From: DATJHM01 sp963777355
Lineage (GTDB): Bacteria > Chloroflexota > Ktedonobacteria > Ktedonobacterales > Ktedonobacteraceae
Length of the DNA: 64,000 nt
Reading direction: 5' to 3'
Assembly: GCA_963777355.1 (NCBI GenBank)
Contig: CAVZQK010000010.1
Location: 638,643-702,642, forward strand
The notes beneath the pieces were generated by a model. The model was given only the letters and a program-made list of their open reading frames with translations. It had not been told where the DNA came from and did no database searches. Made by a program: the position numbers and the translations under genes. The stretch's first letter is position 1. Every line of letters starts with the position of its first letter. This document shows positions 17,446 through 26,674 of the stretch, piece by piece.

Positions 17446-18529
17446 ATGACATCCGACGAGCAGGCACAAGATAATCGTCTCGATCTTGCTGAGATTATGC
17501 AGCGTTTTGGTGTGAATACGTGGGAGAATCTTGGCCTGGATGAGGATGCTCCTGGCCCTACTTTAAGCGTACTTGTAGAGATTGATGGTGAGCGCTATGT
17601 GCTTCGTGAACGTCCCGAAGGGATGCTCGAAGAGAATCTGGCGCATCGCTATGATTTTCAGCGCTATCTCCAGCAAGCTGGCATTCCTCTGCCTGCCTTG
17701 CGCTTGACGCCAGAAGGAGAGCCAGTGGTTGCCCAGGGGGAAGGATTTTTTGAGCTACAGCAGTGGAGTGCTGGCGAGCGTTTTTCCACCTCTGATCCTC
17801 GTAGTCTGGACTGGGTAGGTGCCGCTGGTACGATGCTAGGGCGTATCCATACCGCTTCTCAGGCGTATACCGGTCACACGCATCGCTGGCCTTCGGAGGT
17901 GCATGTTGGTGGTATGGTGCAGAGCTGGCTGAATCTAGCTCATGCCAGGGCCGACGAGATTGAACTTCAGGCCATTTCTGTTGCGCTCAATAATTGGGCT
18001 GAGCAGTGGGAGGCGCTGTTGCCAGCGGCTATGATGTCTATTGGAGCCGTTCGTAATCTTCCAGAGTTTCATATTCATGGCGATTATCATGCGTTAAATC
18101 TGCGCTTTAACTCTTTTGGCGTTACCGCAGTTCTCGGTATAGAGGCCTCTCACTGGGAGAAGCGCATTTTTGAGGTCGCCTATGCCCTCTTCTACTTTAG
18201 TGCGCTGGCCTGGCTGCCTGGAGAAGAGCTGAAATCGTCCCCTTACCAAACGTGGCTTCGAGCCTGAGCGTGCGCGTCGTTTCTTGCAGGCGTATGGCAA
18301 ACTCTGTCCGCCCGTTCCGGGCGAGGCAGCCTTACTGACTAATGCCATGATGTTGATGGCTCCAATTGCCACAATTAATGGGCCACTTGAAGATCTGTTT
18401 TATCAACAGGGCCTGCCTCCTGAAACGCTGATTGATGATGTGCTGGAACGGTTGCACTGGGCGGCTTCATTTCCAGCGTGGTTGCAGCGCACACGTGCTG
18501 CTCTTACTGAAATGTGGCCTGAGAGCTAA
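17446..18529 (+). CDS. aminoglycoside/homoserine-kinase-like phosphotransferase, frame-shifted
   Basis: The first frame (17446-18267) has RFGVNTWENLGLDED, YVLRERPEGML (nucleotide-binding strand with a basic residue) and HIHGDYHALNLRF, the HGDxHxxN catalytic loop of APH-type kinases. The following LGIEASHWEKRIFEVAYALF replaces the usual IDWE/DFG metal site with IEA, which is atypical. Near 18240 the sense moves to another frame (GFEPERARRFLQAYGKLCPP) and ends at TAA 18527-18529. ATG 17446 has no good ribosome site; ATG 17424 in another frame, next to a TTTTT run, may be the true start after one indel. The substrate is unknown. Confidence 0.7.
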
Positions 18530-18671
18530 AGATCCGCGTGCTTCATTTTTTAGCGTCTAAATAAGAAAACCAACCAGCAGACTGTAAGAGCCTATCTTTT
18601 AGGCAGAGTGGGCGGGTTGCAAAGTGCTCCAGATAAGTTGGGCAATTGTTTTGTTCCAGGAAATAAATAAT

Positions 18672-20336
18672 TTACAGATGCCCACGGCTAATCAGAAAGA
18701 CGCCTAAAAGGATAAGCACGAAAACAATAATGAGCAATATAACAATGGTGCCGGGGCCAATCGAGAAGAATGATTTTGGTGCTCCCTGTGCTTGTGGTGG
18801 TGCCACATGGCCTTGCCTGCGCCTGACCGGGGGTTGTGGCGTATAGGATGGCGGTGGTGGTGTCTGAATCGCAGTCGAGCTGTGTGGTCCCATCTTTGCA
18901 TCCATTGGGACAGGCGTCATTGCTTGCTGAATTGCATAGGGGGCATGTGCTCCAGTCGTCCCTCTTTGCGGTCTGGCTTTTTGGGCATGATCAATATTCT
19001 GCTGCTGAGCCATTGCCTGGGGTTTAATAATCATCGTCTGTTCTCCAATATTCTGTTTAGGAGCATTGGAGCCTGGTCCTGGTTTTTGTGCGCTTGCTTG
19101 AGGAGAAGCCAGCGTAGACCCGCAGCGCGGGCAATACGTTGCCTGTGCGTTTACTATCGTATTACAACGTGGACAATGGATAGACCCTGAAGCAGCCGGA
19201 GCATGGTTCGGTACAGGAGTTTGAGGACTGCTATCCTGTGAATTCTGGGTTGCGGCCTGCTCTTTCGCCGCCTGTATGGCTTCATAGAGCATTGGTAGGT
19301 CAGGCTGCGTACTGTGTGGATCAACGGAAGAAGGCGATCCACTAGCGGGTTGTTGCAGGGACGGTGGCAGCATGCTAATAACTTTTTTCAGGTCCTGAGC
19401 CATATCTGCAACTGATTGATAGCGATCTTTAGATTTCATTGCCATTGCACGCTGAATGACCTTATTCAACTGCTTCAGGAGGTCTGGTGGAAGCAACCCT
19501 AATTGTGCAAGTTGGCGTAAATGACGAGGACCGGGTTTGGCAGGTCGATTAGAGCCCAGGCGGAACTGCCGCCCGTTTGCCTCAGGATTCTCCTCAGGCG
19601 GATTTTTTGCTAGAAGTTCCTGGAGAGTGGGCAGATCTGGCAAGTTTTGTTGCATGGCCTGGTTTCGTGTCGAGACGCTGGGTGGCTCGTGAGTTGTCAG
19701 GGCAAAATAGAGTGTGCCGCCTAATGCGTATACATCTGATCGGGTGTCTGTGCCGCTGCCACCTGGATACTGTTCTTGAGGCGCATAGCCGGGAGTGCCC
19801 TGGTGACGAATAAAAAAGAGCGTTCGTGCGCCATCGGCGGCAGCTTTTGCATTGCCCAGATCTACCAGAATAGCAGTGCCATTGGAAGTAATGCGAATAT
19901 TGTCAGGCTTAATATCGCGGTGAATAACAGGCGGATGCTGATTGTGCAGAAACATCACGGCATCGCAGATAGAGACGAGCCATTGCAGAATCCGCTCAAT
20001 GGGGACCACTTCGTTTCGTTGGCGAGCCATGCGCACGAGATCGGTCAGGTCGTTGCCTTCAATATAATTTAAGACGACATAATAACGACCACGTTCAATA
20101 AAAGCATCCTGGAAAGCTGGCAGGCTGGGATGATGAAGTTGGCTAAGTACGGTCGCCTCATGTTTGAGTTGTTCCTGACCACTTGCACCGGTCACGAGGT
20201 ATTCTTTGACCGCGCACTGCTGATGGGTAGTCAGATTAGATGCCAGGTAGACGTGTCCAAATCCGCCACTGCCAAGTACGCGTTCAATTCGATAGTGTCC
20301 ATAGAGTATTGTGCCAGGTGGTATCGTTTCTATCAT
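18672..20336 (-). CDS. membrane-anchored Ser/Thr protein kinase with zinc ribbon
   Basis: ATG 20336 follows AGGGAGG, so it is preferred over the in-frame ATG at 20360. The product is 554 residues. The kinase domain (residues ~12-330) has GSGGFGHVYLA, VKEYLV (Lys), HRDIKPDN at about 139 and VDLGNAK, where DLG replaces the usual DFG, plus GTPGYAPQEQYPGGSGTDTR in the activation loop. A Pro/Gln-rich linker contains a zinc ribbon (CPRCN, CPRCG near 385-410), and a single membrane helix ends the protein (TIVILLIIVFVLILLGVFLI). There is no obvious extracellular sensor after the helix, so the protein is tail-anchored with the kinase in the cytoplasm. Confidence 0.85.
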   Translation of the reverse strand: MIETIPPGTILYGHYRIERVLGSGGFGHVYLASNLTTHQQCAVKEYLVTGASGQEQLKHEATVLSQLHHPSLPAFQDAFIERGRYYVVLNYIEGNDLTDLVRMARQRNEVVPIERILQWLVSICDAVMFLHNQHPPVIHRDIKPDNIRITSNGTAILVDLGNAKAAADGARTLFFIRHQGTPGYAPQEQYPGGSGTDTRSDVYALGGTLYFALTTHEPPSVSTRNQAMQQNLPDLPTLQELLAKNPPEENPEANGRQFRLGSNRPAKPGPRHLRQLAQLGLLPPDLLKQLNKVIQRAMAMKSKDRYQSVADMAQDLKKVISMLPPSLQQPASGSPSSVDPHSTQPDLPMLYEAIQAAKEQAATQNSQDSSPQTPVPNHAPAASGSIHCPRCNTIVNAQATYCPRCGSTLASPQASAQKPGPGSNAPKQNIGEQTMIIKPQAMAQQQNIDHAQKARPQRGTTGAHAPYAIQQAMTPVPMDAKMGPHSSTAIQTPPPPSYTPQPPVRRRQGHVAPPQAQGAPKSFFSIGPGTIVILLIIVFVLILLGVFLISRGHL

Positions 20337-20360
20337 AAGACCTCCCTTGTGGAGACCCAC

Positions 20361-20906
20361 ATGCCCTTCAGGCTATGGGGGAAACAAAGATGCCAGCAGG
20401 CACACTCTGTTCGCTTTTTCCCCTTTGCGGGGATGCATTTTCGCTCCTGGAAATAGTCAAATCCTCTTGCTTGTAAGCTGCGTATCTTCTACCAGACTAC
20501 TGAGCGGGATTTGATAATAGTGTGAGCCAAAATGATAGCTTGCTCGGCATTCCGCGTTGCTTTGCAAGCCTGTATTCGCATTATACACTAGTTCAGAGTA
20601 CATGTACATCACAAAAAGCAGATGTAGAATGAGTCTTAAAACCGCTTCCTGGCAAGGGAATATTGAAACTCATCCAGAATGCGTTCCAGGCGGTTTTTCT
20701 GAAACGGCTGCTAGCTGCTACTATTATACAATTCGTTTTTCGGCTTGAACAGGTAAAATTACACAATCTGTTGAGAAAATAGCAGGAGTTTTGCCTATCT
20801 GGGCATTTTCATACGTGTAGTTTGCCCGGATTCTCTACATGTGCTATAAGTTTGATCATCCTGTGAACACTATTTATCTTCTTTGGCGCTAAAAGAAAGG
20901 GTCGGC
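20361..20906. promoter_or_regulatory. divergent region with a minus-strand promoter motif
   Basis: The 546 bases separate the kinase gene (minus) from the deacetylase-like gene (plus). At 20579-20592 the minus strand reads ACTAGTGTATAATG, identical to the motif at 15097-15110, placing a TATAAT about 240 bases before the kinase start. No small gene or RNA is recognised in the remainder. Confidence 0.4.
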
Positions 20907-22052
20907 ATGATGCTCTCTTCCCCTCGTACGGGTTTTGTCTTTGATGAGCGGTTTCTCGGTCATGATACGGGCGTAGAAACGTTGGTTCAGATGCGTGGGG
21001 GAGCATTTGTAGTCTCTCCAGATCCTCATCCTTCTTCGTCACATATTACACAGCGCATCAAAGAATTTCTGGATGGTTCAGGCTTAACTGCACGCATGGT
21101 GCCGATTCCTGCGCGGGCGGCGAGTGAAGACGAGCTAGCATTTTTTCATACTCGCGCCTATATCGCAGGTATTCGCGCCTATGCTGCCGGGGGACCATCT
21201 TCAGGACCCTGGGGAGAGACTGATGAGGATACAGTTGTCAGCCCTGGCTCTTTCGAGGCGGCGCTTTTTGCTGCCGGGGGAGCTTTGAATGCGGTCAGTG
21301 CAGTGTTAGAAGGGCAGGTACGCAACGCCTATGCATTGCTGCGTCCCCCTTGCCATCATGCAACCAGTAATCAGGGATTAGGTTTCTGTATTTTTAACAA
21401 TACGGTTCTGGCGGCCCATCATGCTCGCGCTGTCTATGGTCTTGAACGCATTCTCATCGTAGATTGGGATGCCCATCATGGCAATGGTACGCAGGATGCT
21501 TTTTACGCAGATTCTGGCATCCTTTTTATTTCTTTGCATCAGCAAAACTTGTATCCCCGGCTGAGCGGTGAACTGGAACAGGTCGGAAGCGGTTCTGGGG
21601 CTGGCTATACAGTGAATATCCCTCTTCCGCCCGGCACTGGAGATAGGGGATATCGAGCCGCATTCGAGCAGATCGTCTTGCCGATTGGGGAGCAATTTCG
21701 CCCGCAGCTTGTGATTGTTACAGCAGGTCAGGACGCAAGCTGGATGGACCCTCTTACGCAGATGATGCTGACAATGGACGGGTATCAGCAGATTTCCCAG
21801 ATGATGGTAAATTTTGCCGAGCAGGTTTGTGATGGACGATTGGTGATGCTCCAGGCTGGCGGATATAGTGCCAGCTATGTTCCCTATTGCACTGTAGGCG
21901 TAGTGGGACCTCTGCTAAATAATGATCCAGGTCTGATCGATCTCAACGCGGCCTCCTCAGAGGTTGATCTCTGTAAAACAATTTTCACGCATGATACGCA
22001 ACAAGCCTTACTGACGGCCAGAGGATGGCATAAACACTGGTGGAACCTCTAA
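20907..22052 (+). CDS. histone deacetylase / acetoin utilisation family hydrolase
   Basis: ATGATG at 20907 is preceded by AGAAAGGG; the TTG at 20883 in the same frame is less likely. The 381-residue product shows the zinc-dependent arginase-like fold: FDERFLGHDTGVET, RPPCHHATSNQGLGFCIFNN (the active-site HH pair), IVDWDAHHGNGTQDAFY (Asp and His zinc ligands) and TAGQDASWMDPL (third ligand Asp). Bacterial members remove acetyl groups from polyamines or small molecules, and some from proteins. The substrate here is unknown. Confidence 0.85.
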   Translation: MMLSSPRTGFVFDERFLGHDTGVETLVQMRGGAFVVSPDPHPSSSHITQRIKEFLDGSGLTARMVPIPARAASEDELAFFHTRAYIAGIRAYAAGGPSSGPWGETDEDTVVSPGSFEAALFAAGGALNAVSAVLEGQVRNAYALLRPPCHHATSNQGLGFCIFNNTVLAAHHARAVYGLERILIVDWDAHHGNGTQDAFYADSGILFISLHQQNLYPRLSGELEQVGSGSGAGYTVNIPLPPGTGDRGYRAAFEQIVLPIGEQFRPQLVIVTAGQDASWMDPLTQMMLTMDGYQQISQMMVNFAEQVCDGRLVMLQAGGYSASYVPYCTVGVVGPLLNNDPGLIDLNAASSEVDLCKTIFTHDTQQALLTARGWHKHWWNL

Positions 22053-22087
22053 GCTTTTGGAAAAGAGATGCGCTTGTAAAGCCAGCC

Positions 22088-22921
22088 CTAAGCGTACTCC
22101 CAATTCATATTCTTTAACAGCCCTTGTAAGGCCTGTGAGGCCGTTTTGAACAGCGTTGGTCCACTGAAGCCTTGAAACTGCCCAGCAGCGCTTAGATGGG
22201 GTTCTAGGGCCAGAAAGCCATTATAGCCATCCTTGCGCAGCCGCTCTAAGAGTGCAGGCCAGTCTCCTTCACCTTTGCCTGCTGGAACGAGCGTCCCATC
22301 TGCACGCACATCTTTGACATGGACGTAGTCCAGCCAGGGCAAGGTCGCTTCATAGGCATCTGGATAGGGGACCTGTTTACACTGAAGATAGTTTGCTGGA
22401 TCAAGGACCGAGCGCAGGCTGCGCTGTGCCACCGCTTGAAAGATATCGACGTTACGCGCGATAGTGTCTCCATAGATATCTTTCTCATTTTCATGCACAA
22501 GCGTTAGCCCTACGTTCGCTGCTCGCGTTGCCATCTCACGGAGATGGGCTACTACCGCTTCTCGATAGCTGGCCGGATCGGCATCCGGCTGGCTCGTTGG
22601 CGGATAAAAAGAGAAGATACGGATATAGGCACTTTCCAGGCGTTGCGCTATGACCAGTGCACGCTCGAACTGTTTGAGATGTTCCGCAAAAGGAAAATCA
22701 ATGGGGACTTTTCCAATTGGCGAAGCAATGGCCGCAACCCCCATGTTGTGCGCTTTAAGGGTTTGTTTTATTGTATTGACCTGTTCGTCAGTGAGAGCGA
22801 GGACATTGCTGCCCCAGACGCCGCGCAGTTCGATGAAGCGGATCTGTTCTTGCTGAAGAACCTCAATCTGTTCATCCAGGTCTGGAGAGATCTCATCCGC
22901 AAAAGCTGAAAGACGAATCAT
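22088..22921 (-). CDS. sugar phosphate isomerase/epimerase (TIM barrel)
   Basis: 277 residues with the xylose-isomerase-like barrel: RLSAFADEISPDLDEQIEVL at the N-terminus, FIELRGVWGSNVL, the metal Glu in LVHENEKDIYGD, VLDPANYLQ (Asp), DYVHVKDVRADGTLVPAGKG and FLALEPHLS. The fold binds one divalent metal and moves carbonyls along sugars or inositols. It overlaps the stop of the Gfo/Idh gene by ATGA (22918-22921), so the two are probably co-translated. The exact substrate cannot be read from sequence. Confidence 0.8.
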   Translation of the reverse strand: MIRLSAFADEISPDLDEQIEVLQQEQIRFIELRGVWGSNVLALTDEQVNTIKQTLKAHNMGVAAIASPIGKVPIDFPFAEHLKQFERALVIAQRLESAYIRIFSFYPPTSQPDADPASYREAVVAHLREMATRAANVGLTLVHENEKDIYGDTIARNVDIFQAVAQRSLRSVLDPANYLQCKQVPYPDAYEATLPWLDYVHVKDVRADGTLVPAGKGEGDWPALLERLRKDGYNGFLALEPHLSAAGQFQGFSGPTLFKTASQALQGLLKNMNWEYA

Positions 22922-23976
22922 GAGAGGATAACTTCCTTTCCCGTTCTAGCCGCTTCGTACACTCCTAGAATAATCTCAACTGGATGACGTCCTGCCTGCC
23001 CATCCACCAGAGGGGTCCCATTTTCGCGAATCGCCTGGATCATATTGGCAATCTGTTGCGCATGGGTATTTGTCTGTAAGGCAGCCGGATTCTGGGCCGC
23101 TGTGCTCTCAGTCTGCTCCTCAGAGGCGGTTTTTTTTGCGCCACCATAGATGCCAAGCTCTTTTTGATCGTCGCGTGCCAGATGCAGATAAGCCAGGCGG
23201 TCATTCTCGATAATCGCCGAGCCTTTGTCGCCAAAAACCTCGATACGTGTGACTGCACCGGGATAACCGCCTGTTGTTGCAGAAATCGTGCCGATGGCAC
23301 CGTTTGCAAAGCGTAAGATGGCAACTGCGACGTCTTCAGTCTCTATACTATGCACTAGCGTGTCTGTGTATGCCTGGATGCGCTGAACGGGCCCCATAAG
23401 CCATTGTAGGAGATCAATCGAGTGAATCGACTGATTCATCAGAACACCGCCACCATCGAGTTCCCAGGTTCCACGCCACGCTCCACTATCATAATACTTT
23501 TGTGCGCGCCACCAGGGAATGGCCGCGTTGCCCAGAACGAGGCGGCCAAGCGCACCTTCTTGAATCAACGCATGAACCTGGGCTGAGGCGGCATCGAAGC
23601 GGTGCTGGCTGATAACGGCTACTTTGCGCCCGGTCTCTTTTTGCACCTGTAATATCTCTGCAAGCCGTTGCTGTTGGATCTCCATCGGCTTTTCGATGAT
23701 GACATGCGCCCCTGCCCGCATAGCCAGGCAGGCATGTTCACCATGCATACCACTGGGGGTACAGACGTCAACAACGTCCAGGTGTTCACGCTCAAGCATC
23801 TCCTGAGCATCTGTATAGGCGTGGGCTCCATATTTTTGCGCCAGTTCCTGCGCTTTCTCTGCATCAGTATCTGCTACCGCAACCAGAGCAGCGTCAGGCA
23901 GACTGCTGATTGCCTCTGCGTGTAGCGGGCCGATTACGCCACAGCCGATAATTCCAAAGCGTAATTTCTCTGTCAT
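22918..23976 (-). CDS. Gfo/Idh/MocA family oxidoreductase
   Basis: 352 residues. The Rossmann motif FGIIGCGVIGPLHAEAI lies near residue 7. EKPMEIQQ carries the conserved EKP, in which Lys is the catalytic-domain base. DGGGVLMNQSIHSIDLLQWL supplies the GG and His of the C-terminal sheet. These enzymes oxidise or epimerise sugars, inositols or sugar acids with NAD(P). It lies between two TIM-barrel isomerase genes on the same strand, a typical set for catabolism of an unusual sugar or cyclitol. Confidence 0.85.
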   Translation of the reverse strand: MTEKLRFGIIGCGVIGPLHAEAISSLPDAALVAVADTDAEKAQELAQKYGAHAYTDAQEMLEREHLDVVDVCTPSGMHGEHACLAMRAGAHVIIEKPMEIQQQRLAEILQVQKETGRKVAVISQHRFDAASAQVHALIQEGALGRLVLGNAAIPWWRAQKYYDSGAWRGTWELDGGGVLMNQSIHSIDLLQWLMGPVQRIQAYTDTLVHSIETEDVAVAILRFANGAIGTISATTGGYPGAVTRIEVFGDKGSAIIENDRLAYLHLARDDQKELGIYGGAKKTASEEQTESTAAQNPAALQTNTHAQQIANMIQAIRENGTPLVDGQAGRHPVEIILGVYEAARTGKEVILS

Positions 23977-24007
23977 ATTTTCCGTTTTCTTTCTTTACAG
24001 ATGGTGG

Positions 24008-24799
24008 TTAAATACTCGTAGACCATTGTTCGCGGAGTGTGGCAATTGCGGGTCCAACCTCTGTTGCCAGATTGCCCCAATTGCATTCGATGGAGATGCG
24101 CTGATCATAGCCACCTTGCTGAAGGGCACGAAAATACGCACGGAAGTCATCGCCGTGTTGACCGGGAGCGGTTCGTCCTTCTAACTCAGCCAGATGCACA
24201 TGTGAAAGCAGGGGTACCCAGGGAGGAAGGGTCTCTGCTGTCTCTTGATTAGAGCGCATATGGTAGATGTCGGCCAGTAGGCGTGCCCCGGAGCTTTCAA
24301 TACTTTGTACCAGCGCTCCACTCTCCGCAACCGTATTCAGCATGTTTGTCTCTGCATAGCGTAAGGGTTCCAGCACAAATTGCAGCGCATACTGGCTAGC
24401 CCATGTACACCATTGCGCGAAATGATCGCTAATCTGCTGAAGGGCATCCTCGTGATCATATCCTGCTGGACAATTTCGTGCTGCACCACTGCCAAAAACA
24501 AGAATACGGATACCTGCCTGTTCTGCACGTTGCAGGGTGGTTTTGATATAGCGTTCGAGGCGGGGAGCGTCAACCTGTTGTGTGGGAGTAGAGACCAGCA
24601 CAAGATTGGCGGGGAGCAAGGAATTAGCTGCTTCTATTGGTACTGCTAGCCTTTGTGCTTCGTGCCACAATGCTACAAATTCTTGTTGAGGCTGTTCAGG
24701 TACGAGAAAACGTTGTACCACTTCTTCCAGGTAGTCAAAAGGGAGCTCTTTAAGCTCTTCTTGTACCTGGCGAAAGGGCGCACAAATGCCGAATCGCAT
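24008..24799 (-). CDS. sugar phosphate isomerase/epimerase (TIM barrel)
   Basis: The start at ATG 24799 (MRFGICAPFRQVQEELK) has AAGGA 8 bases upstream; an ATG five codons earlier is in frame. The 263-residue product has FVLEPLRYAETNMLN, LLADIYHMRSNQ (metal Asp and His), HVHLAELEGRTAPGQHGDDF and SIECNWGN, the order of the xylose-isomerase-like barrel. It is the first gene of a three-gene minus-strand run with the Gfo/Idh and the second isomerase. Confidence 0.8.
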   Translation of the reverse strand: MRFGICAPFRQVQEELKELPFDYLEEVVQRFLVPEQPQQEFVALWHEAQRLAVPIEAANSLLPANLVLVSTPTQQVDAPRLERYIKTTLQRAEQAGIRILVFGSGAARNCPAGYDHEDALQQISDHFAQWCTWASQYALQFVLEPLRYAETNMLNTVAESGALVQSIESSGARLLADIYHMRSNQETAETLPPWVPLLSHVHLAELEGRTAPGQHGDDFRAYFRALQQGGYDQRISIECNWGNLATEVGPAIATLREQWSTSI

Positions 24800-24877
24800 A
24801 ACCTGTCCTTCCACTGATTTTTTCTAGATAGAGCGAATTGCTCGTCTCGCTAAGGGCTAGACGAAATAGGATATATG

Positions 24878-24913
24878 CACAAGTTACACTGTTTGTGTGC
24901 AGCGTAACTTGTG
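24878..24913. promoter_or_regulatory. inverted repeat, candidate operator
   Basis: CACAAGTTAC at 24878-24887 and GTAACTTGTG at 24904-24913 form a perfect 10-base inverted repeat with a 16-base spacer. It lies about 80 bases upstream of the isomerase start at 24799, between that operon and the divergent ABC importer. No regulator gene lies next to it. Confidence 0.5.
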
Positions 24914-25293
24914 TAATTTCCTTTAGCATATCACAAAAACAAAGGAAGGATGATCTGATTATCTCTGTTTTGCTTGATCGTGTGTTTGCTATCTCTGTTG
25001 TTTTTAACTCTACTTTTCTTTCGTTAATCTTCATTTAAATAATGATTATAGACGTGTTAAGATATGGTAAAATTCCTGTTTTGTAGCTATGTTATCTATG
25101 AAATAGATAAAAATATGTATGTTCAGTATATTGTGAGGTGTCTATCTGATCCTTACACTGAAAGCAGGTAGCTTCAAGAAGAAAGGCGCTATCTACCATC
25201 TCTGTTCCCTCTGTTTTGCCTGAGAATGCCGCCCACTGCAAGGCGCACAGACATTGTATTTCTTCTATTTAGGTATCCGGAGGAAGCCCCATT
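24914..25293. other. AT-rich divergent intergenic region
   Basis: About 380 bases upstream of the solute-binding protein gene. It is strongly AT-rich from 24990 to 25140, fitting a promoter region, but I cannot name a clear -35/-10 pair. The last bases before ATG 25294 contain GGAGGAAG, the ribosome site. Confidence 0.4.
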
Positions 25294-26481
25294 ATGAGTG
25301 GCTCATTTTTTTCCGAAATTTTCTCTCCTTCTCCCGCAAATCGACGTCGATTTCTCAAACAGGCCGCAAGCCTGGGAGTTGCTACTTCGTCCCTTTCTGC
25401 TTTTCTAGCTGCGTGTGGACAGGCTGCAACGACGACTGGCACCGGTGCAGCACCAAATCTTACTGGTCCCATTGATATGCAGACGCTGATCACCAATGCC
25501 AAAAAAGAAGGAGATCTGCAAGCTATCGGTATTCCGCCTGAATGGGCTGACTACGCGGACATCCTGTCAAACTTTGCGAGTAAATATGTCAATGTCGATT
25601 ATAAAGCAGAGGCCGAGTTTTCTTCAGCGCAGGAGCTGGAAGTATTTAAGCAATCGAAGCTGCATCCTCACGGTGATATTGGGGATGTAGGGTTTAAATT
25701 TGGTCCACAGGCGATGCAGGCTGGTCTGGTGACTCCGTATAAACATGCGAATTGGGCCGATATTCCGGATGATCTGAAAGATCCGTCTGGAAACTGGTGT
25801 ACTGAGTATTGGGGTACTCAGGCCTTCGTGGTGAATACGGATATCGTGAAGACACCGCCTACAACCTTCAAAGAATTGCTGTCTGGTAATTACAAGAATA
25901 TGGTAGGCATTGATGGTGATCCTCGCCAGGCCAATGATGCATTTATTGCCGTCTACTCAGCTGCTCTGGCAGCCAGTGGCAGCGTTGATAGTATTCAGCC
26001 AGGCATCGATTTCTTTACGCAACTCAAGAAGAAGGGCAATTTCACCGCCGCCCGTGCCAGTGAGGCAAATATTGCGAAGGGCGAAGTTGCTATCGCTATT
26101 ATCTGGGACTATCTGGGTCTGGCTCATCGCGATGATCTGAAAGGGAAGCCCAATCTTCAGGTGCTCATCCCTTCTGATGGTTCTATTGCAGGTCCCTATG
26201 TTTCTCTTATCAACAAAACCGCTCCCCATCCTTACTCTGCTCGTTTGTGGAACGAATATCTCTTCTCGGATGAAGGCCAGTTATTCTTCCTGAAAGGGTA
26301 TGCTCACCCCGCACGCTACCAGAAGCTCGTGGCAGCGAACAAAGTTCCGGCAGACCTTGCCGCAAAACTACCTGCTGCCGAGCAGTATGCAAACGTCAAG
26401 TTTGTCACTGACCTCACTAAGCTTTCTGCCGCTGCGGATGCGCTCAACCAGAATTGGCAATCGCAGGTCCTCGGCCAATAA
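25294..26481 (+). CDS. ABC transporter solute-binding lipoprotein (Fe/polyamine type)
   Basis: 395 residues. The N-terminus has a twin-arginine-like stretch (ANRRRFLKQAAS at 16-27) and a lipobox ending in LAAC with Cys41, so the protein is probably exported by Tat and anchored as a lipoprotein. The mature part (DIGDVGFKFGPQAMQAGLVT, WCTEYWGTQAFVVNTDIVKT, FKELLSGNYKNMVGIDGDPR) follows the family-1 layout used for ferric iron, thiamine, polyamine or phosphonate ligands. It is followed by two permeases and an ATPase in the same direction. The ligand is not predictable. The neighbouring sugar-isomerase operon hints at a polyol or sugar acid, but the protein type does not. Confidence 0.8.
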   Translation: MSGSFFSEIFSPSPANRRRFLKQAASLGVATSSLSAFLAACGQAATTTGTGAAPNLTGPIDMQTLITNAKKEGDLQAIGIPPEWADYADILSNFASKYVNVDYKAEAEFSSAQELEVFKQSKLHPHGDIGDVGFKFGPQAMQAGLVTPYKHANWADIPDDLKDPSGNWCTEYWGTQAFVVNTDIVKTPPTTFKELLSGNYKNMVGIDGDPRQANDAFIAVYSAALAASGSVDSIQPGIDFFTQLKKKGNFTAARASEANIAKGEVAIAIIWDYLGLAHRDDLKGKPNLQVLIPSDGSIAGPYVSLINKTAPHPYSARLWNEYLFSDEGQLFFLKGYAHPARYQKLVAANKVPADLAAKLPAAEQYANVKFVTDLTKLSAAADALNQNWQSQVLGQ

Positions 26482-26674
26482 GTGTAGAGAACGAAGCGTT
26501 TCTCGTTTCAGTCCCCTCAAGTGGGCCGGGAAAGAAGACCCCTTCTGCCGCCACTGCTGAGGGATTCTACACCGGGAAAAACGAAAAGGTCAAGTAGAGA
26601 TGCACTAGGAAGAAGCGAGAGAGATGGAGCTTTGGGGCATTCATCTCTCCTCGTTTGCTTATAAAGGGATGATT

